NCBI GenBank assembly: GCA_019308995.1
Contig: JAFDHD010000007.1
Coordinates: 1-64,000, forward strand
Reading direction: 5' to 3'
Length of the DNA: 64,000 bases
From: Deltaproteobacteria bacterium
GTDB lineage: Bacteria > Desulfobacterota > Desulfarculia > Adiutricales > JAFDHD01
Shown: in pieces, positions 53,683 to 62,519 of the stretch
How the letters are laid out: the number at the start of each line of letters is the position of its first letter
Numbering within the stretch: position 1 is the stretch's first letter
Program-made: the position numbers and the translations under genes
The notes under the pieces: generated by a model
What the model saw: only the letters and a program-made list of their open reading frames with translations
The model's database searches: none
Told to the model about the DNA's origin: nothing

Positions 53683-55294
53683 CCTCTTCATCCTCCATCT
53701 CTCCAAGGGGTTCGCGCCTGAGATCAAGTTCTCTCTTCTTTTCGCCCTTCATTATGAGCGCGTTGCCCAACAGTTCGTGAATGCCGCAGACACCGACCTC
53801 AGGAACCCAGTATTCCATCAAGGGTGGGAGAGTCACTCTGTCAATGGCGCAAATGCAGGCTAGCATATTCACGCCGTATTTTTGATGGACATAGTCCACG
53901 GCATTGGCCCTGGGGAAACCGGCCCGCAATCTCATCTCCATGTATTCCTCTGTATTCAGACCGGCCCCGCCTCCACAGCAGAATGTCTGCTCCTTGATGG
54001 TGTTTTCTGGCATTTCATAAAAATTATTGCAGATATTTTTGATTATGTATCGCGGCTCCTCAAGAAGCCCCATGGCCCTGGCAGGATTGCAGGAGTCATG
54101 GAAGGTGACCTTCAGGTGGTCATTGCGGCTCGGGTCCAGTTCCAGCCGGTTGTGCTTGATCAGATCGGCTGTAAATTCAGTGATATGAACCATCTTGGTT
54201 GAAGCGGTGTTGTCGAACCTCGTTCCAGTAATCGGGGAAACCGGCACCTCTAAGAAATCTGCCGGGCCGTTCATGGTATCCATGTACTGGTTGACGACGC
54301 GCCACATGTGGCCGCATTCACCGCCGAGAATCCATTTGACCCCCAGTCTCTCGGCTTCAGCATACATCTTGGCGTTTAACCTTTTCATGGCCTCATGCGA
54401 GGTGAACAGGCCGAAGTTTCCGCCTTCCGAGGCATAGGTGCTCCAGGTGTAATCAAGCCCGAGATACTCGAAGAGCATGATGTAACCCATAAGGGTGTAG
54501 ATGCCCGGATCTGCGAAGACATCTCCGGAGGGCGTGATGAAAAGAATCTCAGCGCCTTTGCGATTGAAGGTCGGCTCAATCTTGAGGCCGGTGACCTCTT
54601 CGATATCCTCAACCATATACATGATATTGTCTTTGAAGGTGTGCGGCTTGAGCCCGAGGTGATTCCCGGTCAAAAAGCAGTTCGCAACCGGTTCGAGGAT
54701 CCAGTTGATATTGCAGCCGACCTCGGTCAGGAGTTCCCGGCCCAGGATGGTGATTTCCGCCGTATCAATGCCATAGGGGCAGAAGACCGAACAACGCCGG
54801 CATTCGGTGCACTGGTAGAAGTAATCGAACCACTCCTTGACCACGTCCATGGTGAGCTCCCTGGCGCCGACCAGCTTCCCTAGTACTTTGCCCGATTTGG
54901 TGAAATGGTATTTATAGACCGACCTGAGAAGCTCACCCCTGAGGACAGGCATATTTTTAGGATCGCCGGAGCCGAGAAAGAACTGGCATTTGTCCGCGCA
55001 GGCGCCGCACCTGACGCAAATATCCATAAAAAGCCTTAGGGTCCGAAATTTACCCAATCGGTCTTCAAAACCGTCGAGGATGATCTCTTTCCAGTTGTCC
55101 GGAAGCTTCCAGTCCTCATCGGTGGGCGACCATTCCCTTGGATTCGGGAGATCAAGGATTTCCAGGGACTGGGGCTTGGTAGGATAGCAAAAACTGCCTG
55201 TTTTGAATTCCGCAGGCGTATCCATCCATCCCGTGCGTGGAGGTGTATAGTCTATCTTGGCTAGTTCTTCTGGTGCAGGAATTTCATCTGCCAT
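53675..55294 (-). CDS. dsrK: Sulfite reduction-associated complex subunit DsrK
   Basis: A 539-residue HdrD-like cytoplasmic subunit, the catalytic part of DsrMKJOP acting on DsrC thiols or trisulfide. Two [4Fe-4S] sites are CVRCGACADKCQFFLG (with a three-residue DPK segment after) and CTECRRCSVFCP. The C-terminal CCG-type domain (SCNPARAMGLLEEPR, FCCGGGAGLN) should hold a special [4Fe-4S] cluster. The start is ATG 55294, nine bases after AAGGA; an in-frame TTG at 55303 is less likely. It lies five bases after dsrM. Confidence 0.96.
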   Translation of the reverse strand: MADEIPAPEELAKIDYTPPRTGWMDTPAEFKTGSFCYPTKPQSLEILDLPNPREWSPTDEDWKLPDNWKEIILDGFEDRLGKFRTLRLFMDICVRCGACADKCQFFLGSGDPKNMPVLRGELLRSVYKYHFTKSGKVLGKLVGARELTMDVVKEWFDYFYQCTECRRCSVFCPYGIDTAEITILGRELLTEVGCNINWILEPVANCFLTGNHLGLKPHTFKDNIMYMVEDIEEVTGLKIEPTFNRKGAEILFITPSGDVFADPGIYTLMGYIMLFEYLGLDYTWSTYASEGGNFGLFTSHEAMKRLNAKMYAEAERLGVKWILGGECGHMWRVVNQYMDTMNGPADFLEVPVSPITGTRFDNTASTKMVHITEFTADLIKHNRLELDPSRNDHLKVTFHDSCNPARAMGLLEEPRYIIKNICNNFYEMPENTIKEQTFCCGGGAGLNTEEYMEMRLRAGFPRANAVDYVHQKYGVNMLACICAIDRVTLPPLMEYWVPEVGVCGIHELLGNALIMKGEKKRELDLRREPLGEMEDEEDV

Positions 55295-55299
55295 TTTGT

Positions 55300-56304
55300 T
55301 CAATCCTTTTCTACTGGTATGTCAGCCTCTTTCATTAGCTCTCTAAAATCGTCCTCATACTCCTGGTAGGTATGGACCTTAACCGGGTAATTCCAGGGAT
55401 TGATATGCCTGATGGCCCGGTTAGTATTTGCCAGGTTCCTGGTGGGACTCAAGAAAATCCCTCCGCTGTGCATCAGCTTACTGAATGGGAAATAGGCAAT
55501 TAAAACACTGACATAAAACAGGTGGATGTAAAATAGATAGCTCACCCCGCTGATACCGTTTTCAGGCAGCTTGGGATGCAGGCCGGCCAGGCTGACGGCC
55601 AGCTCTCTGACGCTGATGACATCTACCTTGAAGAAATACCTCATCAGAATGCCGCTACCCGCGATGCAAAAGATCAGAAAGAGAGGAAAATAATCTGAGG
55701 CGAGAGAGATGTACCTGAGCTGCGGCACCACGACCCGGCGCACAAAGAGATAGCTTATGGCTGCAATCAAGGCAACACCGCTCATCATCCATACGGGCAG
55801 CCCCACTTCCATAAGCCCGTCCACGGTCTCGAGCCAGGGAATAAAAAAAGGCACCGGATCTAAGAAAAACCTTAAGTGCCTTATAATCACGGTCAAAAAA
55901 GCATAATGAAAAACCAGGCCCGCTAGCCAGAGCCATGGAAACCCACCATAAGCAAGCCTCGGGCCCTCTTTCAATTCAGACCTGGTCAGCTTGAACAGCG
56001 ACCGGAAAACTAAAACCTCCAGCGCCATGCGGATGATTACTTCCAAGAGATTGCTGGGATTTTCAATTCTGTTCCGCTTGATCCAGGGAAGAGACTTCTG
56101 CTGGCCGCTGGTAGTGGGGATGCGAAACGGCACGGCAGACTTGCCCCATATTACCATCCGGTAAACGATACCTAAGATAAAAATAATGACAGCAGCGTAC
56201 GGGATGATAATCCCAAAAAGATATTTGAGGTTCACCGCCGTCGTTCCGATCCAGGGAATCAAACCGATGACAACAACCGCGAAAAGTGAAAAAGCGACGT
56301 TCAT
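55300..56304 (-). CDS. dsrM: Sulfite reduction-associated complex subunit DsrM
   Basis: A 334-residue NarI-like heme b membrane subunit that oxidises or reduces menaquinone for DsrK. Two N-terminal helices (FSLFAVVVIGLIPWIGT and FGIIIPYAAVIIFILGIVY) are followed by five more with conserved His residues (FHYAFLTVIIRHLRFFLDP, FYIHLFYVSVLIAYFPFSKLMHSGG). The start is ATG 56304 after GAGG. The RsbRD_N-like gene ends 35 bases upstream on the same strand. Confidence 0.95.
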   Translation of the reverse strand: MNVAFSLFAVVVIGLIPWIGTTAVNLKYLFGIIIPYAAVIIFILGIVYRMVIWGKSAVPFRIPTTSGQQKSLPWIKRNRIENPSNLLEVIIRMALEVLVFRSLFKLTRSELKEGPRLAYGGFPWLWLAGLVFHYAFLTVIIRHLRFFLDPVPFFIPWLETVDGLMEVGLPVWMMSGVALIAAISYLFVRRVVVPQLRYISLASDYFPLFLIFCIAGSGILMRYFFKVDVISVRELAVSLAGLHPKLPENGISGVSYLFYIHLFYVSVLIAYFPFSKLMHSGGIFLSPTRNLANTNRAIRHINPWNYPVKVHTYQEYEDDFRELMKEADIPVEKD

Positions 56305-56339
56305 ACTTTGTTACCTCATTATTATGTAAGGCTTTCAGG

Positions 56340-56876
56340 CTAACTCCCGCCAGCTCCCGGCTTTTTTGACATTGTCCCGCGCCTCGGGCCATGCCCCGTG
56401 ATCAAGTCTAGCCTGTTCATTTGAAGCTCTTTTATCTTGATCTTGTGAACTTTCTCACGACAGGACATATACACGTCAAAGGCGAGCAGGGCTAAATCGT
56501 CAATTCGGGATTCAAGTTCAAGCAACTCCTCAGAGATCCGCTTATCCTGGACCTCTTCATCCAGCTCCGCCCTGATTACCTGTTTGAGCAGGAAGATGAA
56601 GTCAAGGGCCGCAGAAGGTGAAAAGTCCTGAACAGCCCTGATCCTAATAATCTTGTCAAGACAGGCGGAGAGCTCATCAGGCTCGGCCTGCCTGTGAAGC
56701 GCGTCAAATATGGCTTCTATTTGCGTCGAAGCCGTATACCCTACCGGGTCGGCAAAGCGGTTTTTCTTCTTTTTCATGAATTTGGACATCTCAACCGAAT
56801 ACGTATCCGCGATCAAGGCAAACCACTTTTTAATTATGCCAGACCGTTTTTCCGCTAAAAGGTTTTCTAGGTCCAT
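56340..56876 (-). CDS. RsbRD_N-like sensory or regulatory protein upstream of dsrM
   Basis: A 178-residue helical cytoplasmic protein. The first 150 residues resemble the N-terminal domain of RsbRD stressosome proteins: LLAEKRSGIIKKWFALIADTYS, a helix with DPVGYTASTQIEAIFDAL, DKIIRIRAVQDFSPSAALDFIFLLKQVI, and a final helix. Here it is not fused to a STAS domain. The C-terminal 25 residues are basic and disordered. The gene is first in the dsrMKJOP transcript and could sense a small ligand or bind DsrM/DsrK. Its family call rests on general pattern, not a catalytic motif. Confidence 0.7.
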   Translation of the reverse strand: MDLENLLAEKRSGIIKKWFALIADTYSVEMSKFMKKKKNRFADPVGYTASTQIEAIFDALHRQAEPDELSACLDKIIRIRAVQDFSPSAALDFIFLLKQVIRAELDEEVQDKRISEELLELESRIDDLALLAFDVYMSCREKVHKIKIKELQMNRLDLITGHGPRRGTMSKKPGAGGS

Positions 56877-56989
56877 GTGAAAAATTTCCTATGGGGTTTG
56901 AAAAAAGATACCACTGCCCCACGACTCATCTGTTTCAAGCCGCGCACTCCCCGCTGGCCGGGAATAAACAGCGGTCGCACTCAGCGGCA

Positions 56990-57018
56990 TTGATATCATA
57001 TACCTTTAAATACGTCAA
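56990..57018 (-). promoter_or_regulatory. Candidate promoter of the RsbRD_N-dsrMKJOP operon
   Basis: On the minus strand TTGACG (57018-57013), 17 bases, and TATCAA (56995-56990). The -10 overlaps a TGATATCA palindrome (56991-56998). Transcription would start near 56983, giving a leader of about 105 bases. Confidence 0.45.
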
Positions 57019-57089
57019 CCCGAAAAAAGCTCCGGGGGGCCATCTTGTTTAAACGCAAGGCCTTCAAGCCCAGCCCGGACCGGCCTCTT

Positions 57090-57722
57090 TCAATCGGCCT
57101 GCCGGGCTTCGAGGGCCGCTTGAGCCAGATCCCCGACAATCCTGGTCTCGAGCCTTTTACCCTCATAAAGCAAGAAGCGTCCCTGATCCTCGACCAAGCC
57201 CTTAAGATCATCCTCAGCCTCAACCCACGTCATGCGGCCCAGGCACCAGCAGGCCAGGCCCCGCGCGCCAGAATCAGGATCGTTCAGACAATCAAGCACC
57301 AAATCACCGGCCTCCTCGACCAGGTCGGGACGAACCGGGGTGACCCGCGCGATGGCCCAGAGTGAGCCTCTCCGGAAGACTTCCTTCTCAATTTTTGAAA
57401 TCACGATCGGGAAAAAGTCCTCCACCAGGTCCGGGTCATTTACGCAAATTTCGCCCAAGGCTTCGGGCGCGGACCAGCCGATGCTGCCAGAATCGTCATT
57501 GATCGTCCAGATCAGCCGGGCAATAACTTTCTCCAACAAAAAAGGATCCTCCCGGGCCACCCAGCCCATGGCTGTAACCGCTCGCCAGCGCATCAGTTCC
57601 TCAGTATCGAAAAGCAGCCGGTTGACAGCCCCAACGACCCGGCGATCCCGGGCTAAAAGGGTGAGAAACCCTTCCCGGTCGTTCTTTGCCAGCAGTTTGT
57701 AAACCTCAGATTTAAGGCTCAT
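57090..57722 (-). CDS. HEAT-repeat protein at the end of the dsrABDN operon
   Basis: A 210-residue alpha-solenoid protein of about five HEAT-like repeats: RWRAVTAMGWVAREDPFLLEKVI, SIGWSAPEALGEICVNDPDLVEDF, FRRGSLWAIARVTPVRPDLVEEA, and SGARGLACWCLGRMTWVEAEDDL. There is no catalytic motif or signal. Its ATG overlaps the dsrN stop by 11 bases, so it is translated with it. HEAT proteins of this kind act as protein-binding scaffolds or, in phycobilin lyases, as cofactor-handling proteins. A chaperone-like role in siroheme or DsrAB maturation is a reasonable guess. Confidence 0.8.
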   Translation of the reverse strand: MSLKSEVYKLLAKNDREGFLTLLARDRRVVGAVNRLLFDTEELMRWRAVTAMGWVAREDPFLLEKVIARLIWTINDDSGSIGWSAPEALGEICVNDPDLVEDFFPIVISKIEKEVFRRGSLWAIARVTPVRPDLVEEAGDLVLDCLNDPDSGARGLACWCLGRMTWVEAEDDLKGLVEDQGRFLLYEGKRLETRIVGDLAQAALEARQAD

Positions 57723-59139
57723 GAGCCGCTTTCCTTTGAGGTCTGCTCACAGCTTCCTTATGTTTGAACGCCAGGTCAATGAGCGCCTCGGCCCAGCGGG
57801 TCGTTCCCAAGGCGTGCAGGTGGGTATAAGTCCCGAGAACGTTATTAACGGCCAGCCCGTCCAGTCCTCGATCAAATCCGTAACCCCGCCGGACCTCGAA
57901 GACAAGATTCACCTCAGATGGCTCGTATTTCAAAGGCCGCGAGTAATGAAATTCGTGACCAACCAGTTCATGGCCTGCCGCATAGAAAGGGTTGGACTTC
58001 ACAGCCTTCAGAATCGTATAACCGTGACCCTGTGGCCGACTTTCCAGCCCGAAGGTCACCGGAAACACGCCGGCCATGGGATAGGTCTTCTCCTTGACCA
58101 CCATCTCCCGGCCCAGGTACATCAAGCCGCCGCACTCAGCGTAAATGGGCAGGCCGGCAGCAGCAGCCCGGTAAAGCTCCCGGCGCAGACCTTCGTTACC
58201 CGCCAGAATTTCCGCGTGAGTTTCAGGGAAGCCTCCGCCCAGGTAGAGCGCGTCAACCTCTGGCATGACAGCCATGGACAGAGCTGAGAAAGTGACCAGC
58301 TGTGCGCCCAGCCGCTCCAGAAGTTCTAGATTCTCCGGGTAATAAAACTGGAAGGCCGAATCCCGAATGACCCCGATCTTGACCTGGCCCCGAGGTTCAG
58401 GGGCTGGTCCGGGCCAGAGGCCGGGTGAGTAATCAAGGTCCGGAGCGCTGAGGGCTAACTCCCATAACCGTTCCAGGTCCAGGTGTTTTTGGGCTAAATC
58501 CGCCAGGGTCTTAATAACGACCCCTCCCGCAGGATGTTCCTGCGGCGGGATCAAGCCCAGGTGGCGTTCTGGCAAAAACTGATCCCTGGCCCTGGGGACG
58601 GCGCCAAGAATGGACAGACCGGTCTCGGCCTCAATGGTGGATCTGACCAGGGCCTCCTGCCTGGAAGTGGCCACCTGGTTGAGAATCACCCCGCCGATGT
58701 GCACCGCGGGATCAAAGTGCAGACATCCCAGCACCACCGCGGCCAGGGTTCGGGTGGCCTTGGTGCAGTCCACGACCAGGACCACGGGCGCGCCAAGAAG
58801 CTTGGCCAGGGCGGCGGTGGAATTAGTCCCCGCCTCATCAGTCCCGTCATAGAGGCCGCGGTTTCCTTCGATTAAAGCGCCGTCCAGATCGCGTCCAACC
58901 CGGCCGGTAAATGACTGCATCACCTTTTCGGCGGTCATGAGGTAGGCGTCTAGATTAAAACAGGGAAATTGAGCCGCGCGGGCCAACCAGCCGGCGTCAA
59001 TATAGTCAGGACCTTTTTTAAAAGGCACGAGGCGGCGGCCTTTACTTCGCCAGGCGGCCAGCAGGCCCATGGAAATGGTCGTTTTGCCGCCGCCGCCCCT
59101 AAGGGCCGCGACCGCTAAACGAGGGTAGGATACGTTCAC
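57712..59139 (-). CDS. dsrN: Siroheme amidase DsrN (CbiA/CobB family)
   Basis: A 475-residue glutamine-dependent amidotransferase related to cobyrinate a,c-diamide synthase. In dsr operons it is DsrN, thought to amidate siroheme for DsrAB. The N-terminal ATP domain has RGGGGKTTISMGLLAAWRSKG and the catalytic-loop segment FKKGPDYIDAGWLARAAQ. The C-terminal class I glutaminase-like domain has YAECGGLMYLGREM (Cys nucleophile) and GHEFHYSRP. The start is GTG 59139, overlapping the dsrD stop (GTGA). Confidence 0.94.
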   Translation of the reverse strand: MNVSYPRLAVAALRGGGGKTTISMGLLAAWRSKGRRLVPFKKGPDYIDAGWLARAAQFPCFNLDAYLMTAEKVMQSFTGRVGRDLDGALIEGNRGLYDGTDEAGTNSTAALAKLLGAPVVLVVDCTKATRTLAAVVLGCLHFDPAVHIGGVILNQVATSRQEALVRSTIEAETGLSILGAVPRARDQFLPERHLGLIPPQEHPAGGVVIKTLADLAQKHLDLERLWELALSAPDLDYSPGLWPGPAPEPRGQVKIGVIRDSAFQFYYPENLELLERLGAQLVTFSALSMAVMPEVDALYLGGGFPETHAEILAGNEGLRRELYRAAAAGLPIYAECGGLMYLGREMVVKEKTYPMAGVFPVTFGLESRPQGHGYTILKAVKSNPFYAAGHELVGHEFHYSRPLKYEPSEVNLVFEVRRGYGFDRGLDGLAVNNVLGTYTHLHALGTTRWAEALIDLAFKHKEAVSRPQRKAAHEP

Positions 59140-59351
59140 TCTTTGTCCGAAGGGAGTTCCAACCAGGTGTGTCCACTATATGTGTAAACAAGCTTTCCTT
59201 CTGAGACCAGTACGGAGATGGCCTCTTTCACTTGCCTTTTATCAACCTTAAGCGACCTGGCCAGGGTTCTGGCCAGGTCGCCGGGTTTTATCTTCTTATG
59301 GCTCTCAGCCACCAAAATGAAGACTTCTTGTTTCAAGTCTTCGGGATTCAT
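59136..59351 (-). CDS. dsrD: Dissimilatory sulfite reductase activator DsrD
   Basis: A 71-residue winged-helix protein. It begins NPEDLKQEVFILVAESHKK, has the helix pair PGDLARTLARSLKVDKRQVKEAISVLVSEGKL, and ends with the wing VYTYSGHTWLELP. DsrD binds DsrAB and raises its activity, with no DNA role shown. The length is slightly short of the usual 78. It starts four bases after dsrB and overlaps dsrN. Confidence 0.96.
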   Translation of the reverse strand: MNPEDLKQEVFILVAESHKKIKPGDLARTLARSLKVDKRQVKEAISVLVSEGKLVYTYSGHTWLELPSDKE

Positions 59352-59355
59352 GCCT

Positions 59356-60459
59356 CTATTCGGTGAACGTGAACTGAGTGGTGTTCCGCCAGGTGGTCAT
59401 GGCAAAGCGATAGTCGTCAATATGGAAGTGGGTAAATTCAATACCTGTCCTCTTGAAGAACTCCTCCCAGCCAACCCGCTCAATCCAATCACCCATGCGC
59501 TCGTAAGGCCGGGCATCGTCTGCGTAAACTTCGACGATGGTTCTGATGGTTTCAACCACTTCAGGCCAGCGCGGCGGATTATTTGGTATAAAAGGCACGG
59601 CCAGCTTGGAGAACTTGGGCATGGACCTGGCGTTGGAGACCTTGCCACCGACCCACAGGGCCACGCCGTCCCCGACTGGGTCAGCCAGAGGCATGGCCGG
59701 GCACATGGTATAGCAGTTACCGCAGAACATGCAGCGTTCATTATTAACCTGAACCGACTTGACCTGCTTCCCTTCGTCGTTTTCAAAATTATAGGGCCTG
59801 ATGGCCGCGGTGGGACAGGAAGCGATGGTCGTCGGGACCTCGCATACTTTGAGCAGGCGCTCATGCTCGACCAACGGCGGTTTGCGGTGAACTCCCAGGA
59901 TAGATATATCCGAGCAATGCACCGCGCCGCACATATTCAGGCAGCAGGCCAGTGAGATGCGGAGCTTGGCGGGTAATCTTTTATCATGAAAATACTCAAA
60001 AAGCTCGTCCATAACCGACTTGACGATACCCGAGGCGTCAATGGCCGGGGTATGGCAGTGAATCCATCCCTGGGTATGGATAATGTTGGTAATGCCCGCA
60101 CCGGTGCCGCCGATGGCGTGGCCGTCGGCCTTGAGCTTGTCCTTCAAAGGCTGGAGTTTGGATTCATCAGAGACCAGAAATTCAATGTTATTCCGGGTGG
60201 TGAATCTCAGGAGTCCTTCAGAAAATTCGTCAGCCAGGGCCCCCAGGTCACGCATGTGCAGGGTGCTCATCAAGCGAGTCCCGGCGATACGCACCGTCCA
60301 GAGTTTGTCCCCGGTTTCAGAGACGTGCATGAGCACACCAGGTTCTAATTCCTCATGATAAAGCCACTTGCCATAATTCTTTTTGATAAAAGGGGTCCAA
60401 TTCAAATCGTACTTCGGAGGACCGATATCGGTAATTTTATCTTTCATTGCGTCTGACAT
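59356..60459 (-). CDS. dsrB: Dissimilatory sulfite reductase beta subunit
   Basis: A 367-residue subunit of the alpha2beta2 enzyme that reduces sulfite with DsrC. It has the siroheme/[4Fe-4S] ligand region ([11 protein letters not shown], and [15 protein letters not shown]), the ferredoxin domain [19 protein letters not shown], and the [17 protein letters not shown] segment. The start is ATG 60459 ([11 protein letters not shown]) behind AGGAGG; the frame is open to 60525 without a second site and would overlap dsrA. It lies 20 bases after dsrA. Confidence 0.97.
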   Translation of the reverse strand: MSDAMKDKITDIGPPKYDLNWTPFIKKNYGKWLYHEELEPGVLMHVSETGDKLWTVRIAGTRLMSTLHMRDLGALADEFSEGLLRFTTRNNIEFLVSDESKLQPLKDKLKADGHAIGGTGAGITNIIHTQGWIHCHTPAIDASGIVKSVMDELFEYFHDKRLPAKLRISLACCLNMCGAVHCSDISILGVHRKPPLVEHERLLKVCEVPTTIASCPTAAIRPYNFENDEGKQVKSVQVNNERCMFCGNCYTMCPAMPLADPVGDGVALWVGGKVSNARSMPKFSKLAVPFIPNNPPRWPEVVETIRTIVEVYADDARPYERMGDWIERVGWEEFFKRTGIEFTHFHIDDYRFAMTTWRNTTQFTFTE

Positions 60460-60479
60460 ATTATACACCTCCTCCTGAC

Positions 60480-61736
60480 CTAGGCCTGGTGCCTGGCCCG
60501 GTACTCCTCTAAGTCGCGTTCCCAACCGCCTTCAACGTCCTGTTCCAGGAAGAAGATGTACGGGTTGGACCTTGGCTCTTTAATCATCTGCGGAATGGGA
60601 TCAATCTCTACCGCATCCAAAAAGGCCCGGTAGCCCAGCCGCTGAATCAGTTCGCCGACGCGTTCACGGTTTTTGCCATTTTCATCCCACCACTCCCAGA
60701 GTTTATCAATGAAGTCCTTGAGCTCAGTGTAGTTATCATCCAGGTCGTCGCTGACTTTTTCCATCTTCAGGAAAGGCATAACAACCGCGCTCATCTGGGC
60801 GCCCTCGAGAATAGGGGCCTTGGCGCCGATAAGGATGGTGGCGCCGACGTCGGTCCCGGGCCGAAGCGCCTTGGTCATGACATTGATGCAATGCATGCAG
60901 CGGGTGCATTTCTTGTTGTTGATTTGAATCTCACCGTCCTGATAAGACATGCACTCGGCCGGACAAAGATCAATGACATATTTCTGGATATCCAGCCCGG
61001 CGTCCGCGTAGTTCTGAACCTCTTTCTGGTTGATCCGAATTTCATCCCGCCACGTGCCGATAATGGAACAATCGGCCCGGGCAATGGCTGCGACGCAGTC
61101 GTTGGGACATCCAGAAGTCTTGAACTTGAACTTATAAGGCCAGGCCGGGCGGTGCATTTCATCCTGGTAAGTCATGGTGAGATTATAGGTGATGTCCTGG
61201 GTGTCGAGACAGGACCACTCACACCGCGCCCTGCCTACGCAGCAGCTCGGGGTCCGTAAGGCTGAACCGGAGCCGCCCAGATCAAAGCCATTGGCGGTCA
61301 GGTCCGCAAAACAGGGCTCCAGGGCCTCAGTCCGGCAGCCAAGGAAGATGATGTCACCGGTAGAGCCGTGCATGTTGGTGATCATGCTGCCGTGCTTGTC
61401 CCAGATATCGGCCAGGGTCCTCAGCTGCTCAGAGCTGTAAAACTTGCTGGCCGGCTGGTTGATACGCAGGGTGTGAAAGTGCGTAACAGACGGAAATAGA
61501 TGGGGCACGTCCGAATAACGACCGATCACGCCGCCGCCGTACCCAAAGACACCAACGATTCCGCCGTGTTTCCAGTGACCGATCTTCTGCTCGTAAGACA
61601 GCTCGAGCTGACCCAGAAGATCATTGGCCGTGGGACTGCCGCCTTCATCAGCCGCTCGCTTTATATCCTTTACAAAGCTCGGCCACGGCCCTTTTTCGAG
61701 TTCATCAAGAAGGGGAGTTTTGTGAGTAATCGGCAT
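60480..61736 (-). CDS. dsrA: Dissimilatory sulfite reductase alpha subunit
   Basis: The 418-residue alpha subunit of sulfite reductase. It has the phylogenetic marker region [21 protein letters not shown], the siroheme-cluster cysteines in [12 protein letters not shown] and [16 protein letters not shown], and the ferredoxin domain [11 protein letters not shown] preceded by CPAECM. The length is normal. ATG 61736 follows GGAGGTAATT. It is the first gene of dsrABDN-HEAT, with a leader of about 210 bases containing palindromes. Confidence 0.97.
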   Translation of the reverse strand: MPITHKTPLLDELEKGPWPSFVKDIKRAADEGGSPTANDLLGQLELSYEQKIGHWKHGGIVGVFGYGGGVIGRYSDVPHLFPSVTHFHTLRINQPASKFYSSEQLRTLADIWDKHGSMITNMHGSTGDIIFLGCRTEALEPCFADLTANGFDLGGSGSALRTPSCCVGRARCEWSCLDTQDITYNLTMTYQDEMHRPAWPYKFKFKTSGCPNDCVAAIARADCSIIGTWRDEIRINQKEVQNYADAGLDIQKYVIDLCPAECMSYQDGEIQINNKKCTRCMHCINVMTKALRPGTDVGATILIGAKAPILEGAQMSAVVMPFLKMEKVSDDLDDNYTELKDFIDKLWEWWDENGKNRERVGELIQRLGYRAFLDAVEIDPIPQMIKEPRSNPYIFFLEQDVEGGWERDLEEYRARHQA

Positions 61737-61763
61737 AATTACCTCCAGATATTATGTTTAACG

Positions 61764-61782
61764 TTTCAGGTGCAACCTGAAA
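61764..61782 (-). promoter_or_regulatory. Palindrome next to the dsrA start
   Basis: TTTCAGGT-GCA-ACCTGAAA, perfect 8-base arms, 28 bases upstream of the dsrA ATG. It could be an operator or an RNA hairpin in the leader. No T-run follows on the transcript, so it is not a terminator. Confidence 0.45.
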
Positions 61783-61915
61783 AATGATCCTTTAATAAAA
61801 AAAAAGCAGTGCCTCTCGATTGAAGAAACCCTAACCTAACCTCCTTCCCATGTTATTTTAAGATTAAGACCCTTAACGGCCTCATTGTGCCTTTATTACA
61901 GATTGAATCAACTGC

Positions 61916-61934
61916 CTGAAATAATGTATTTCAG
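61916..61934 (-). promoter_or_regulatory. Palindrome downstream of the dsrA start site
   Basis: CTGAAATA-ATG-TATTTCAG, perfect 8-base arms, at about +15 to +33 of the predicted transcript. Its CTGAAA/TTTCAG half is the inverse of the arms of the palindrome near the start codon. Confidence 0.45.
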
Positions 61935-61950
61935 TCACTATAATTTATCC

Positions 61951-61984
61951 AGGGAAATATAAATTTCCCTTAGTTTTTTGTCAA
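61951..61984 (-). promoter_or_regulatory. dsrA promoter with operator-like palindrome
   Basis: On the minus strand TTGACA (61984-61979), 17 bases, TATATT (61961-61956) make a near-consensus promoter, with start near 61949. The -10 lies inside AGGGAAAT-ATAA-ATTTCCCT (61951-61970), a perfect 8-base inverted repeat. A protein bound there would block polymerase. This is a typical operator position. Confidence 0.7.
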
Positions 61985-62212
61985 TGAAAAAATTAAATGA
62001 AACTTCACGGTTTCAAGCCAATAGATTCGGAGGGATTTTTCAAATAAAGATACTCTATAAATCCTTCACCCGGGCCATGCGCTTATAAAACTCGGGACTG
62101 AAAACTGCCTGACCTAATCCGCGAGAGGGTCTTGCTTGAAGACCGGCGCCAGCTTGATAAAGCGAAGCCCCTATTAATGATCCACAATCGCCAGAATCTA
62201 TGGACTCAACGA

Positions 62213-62440
62213 TTAGAGGTCCTCAAGATCTCGGGCCCCGGGAAGCATATAATAAGTAGTGCTGCCACTGGACCAGTACTCAAGCGAATGGTCTTCGATC
62301 ATGCCTTGAACGACCTTCTTAATTTCCTTTTTTTTCAGGCCGATGCCTTTGGCGATGTCACTTAAGTAGTGCATCTTTTTTGACTTTGCCTTCTTTTCCA
62401 GCCAGTCAAGTATTTGCTGTTTTATTTCGGCGTCTTCCAT
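62213..62440 (-). CDS. DsrD-like small winged-helix protein upstream of dsrA
   Basis: A 75-residue protein with the size and layout of DsrD: EIKQQILDWLEKKAKSKKM, a helix pair LSDIAKGIGLKKKEIKKVVQGMIEDHSL, and a wing with aromatic residues (EYWSSGSTTYYMLP). DsrD itself is encoded at 59136-59351; the identity is low, so this is a paralogue or convergent winged helix, rather than a duplicate. It is very rich in lysine. ATG 62440 follows GGAGGTTAATGG. It has its own promoter and is divergent from nothing: it reads toward dsrA, 476 bases away. It could be a DNA-binding regulator of dsr or a second effector of DsrAB. Confidence 0.8.
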   Translation of the reverse strand: MEDAEIKQQILDWLEKKAKSKKMHYLSDIAKGIGLKKKEIKKVVQGMIEDHSLEYWSSGSTTYYMLPGARDLEDL

Positions 62441-62485
62441 CCATTAACCTCCATCGGGCCAGTAGCCCAATTGATGAATGCCTGG

Positions 62486-62514
62486 ACTATATGACCTTCA
62501 GGCATAATTGTCAA
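62486..62514 (-). promoter_or_regulatory. Promoter of the DsrD-like gene
   Basis: On the minus strand TTGACA (62514-62509), a 17-base spacer and TATAGT (62491-62486). Start is expected near 62479, about 40 bases before the ATG. Confidence 0.7.
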
Positions 62515-62519
62515 GGAGC

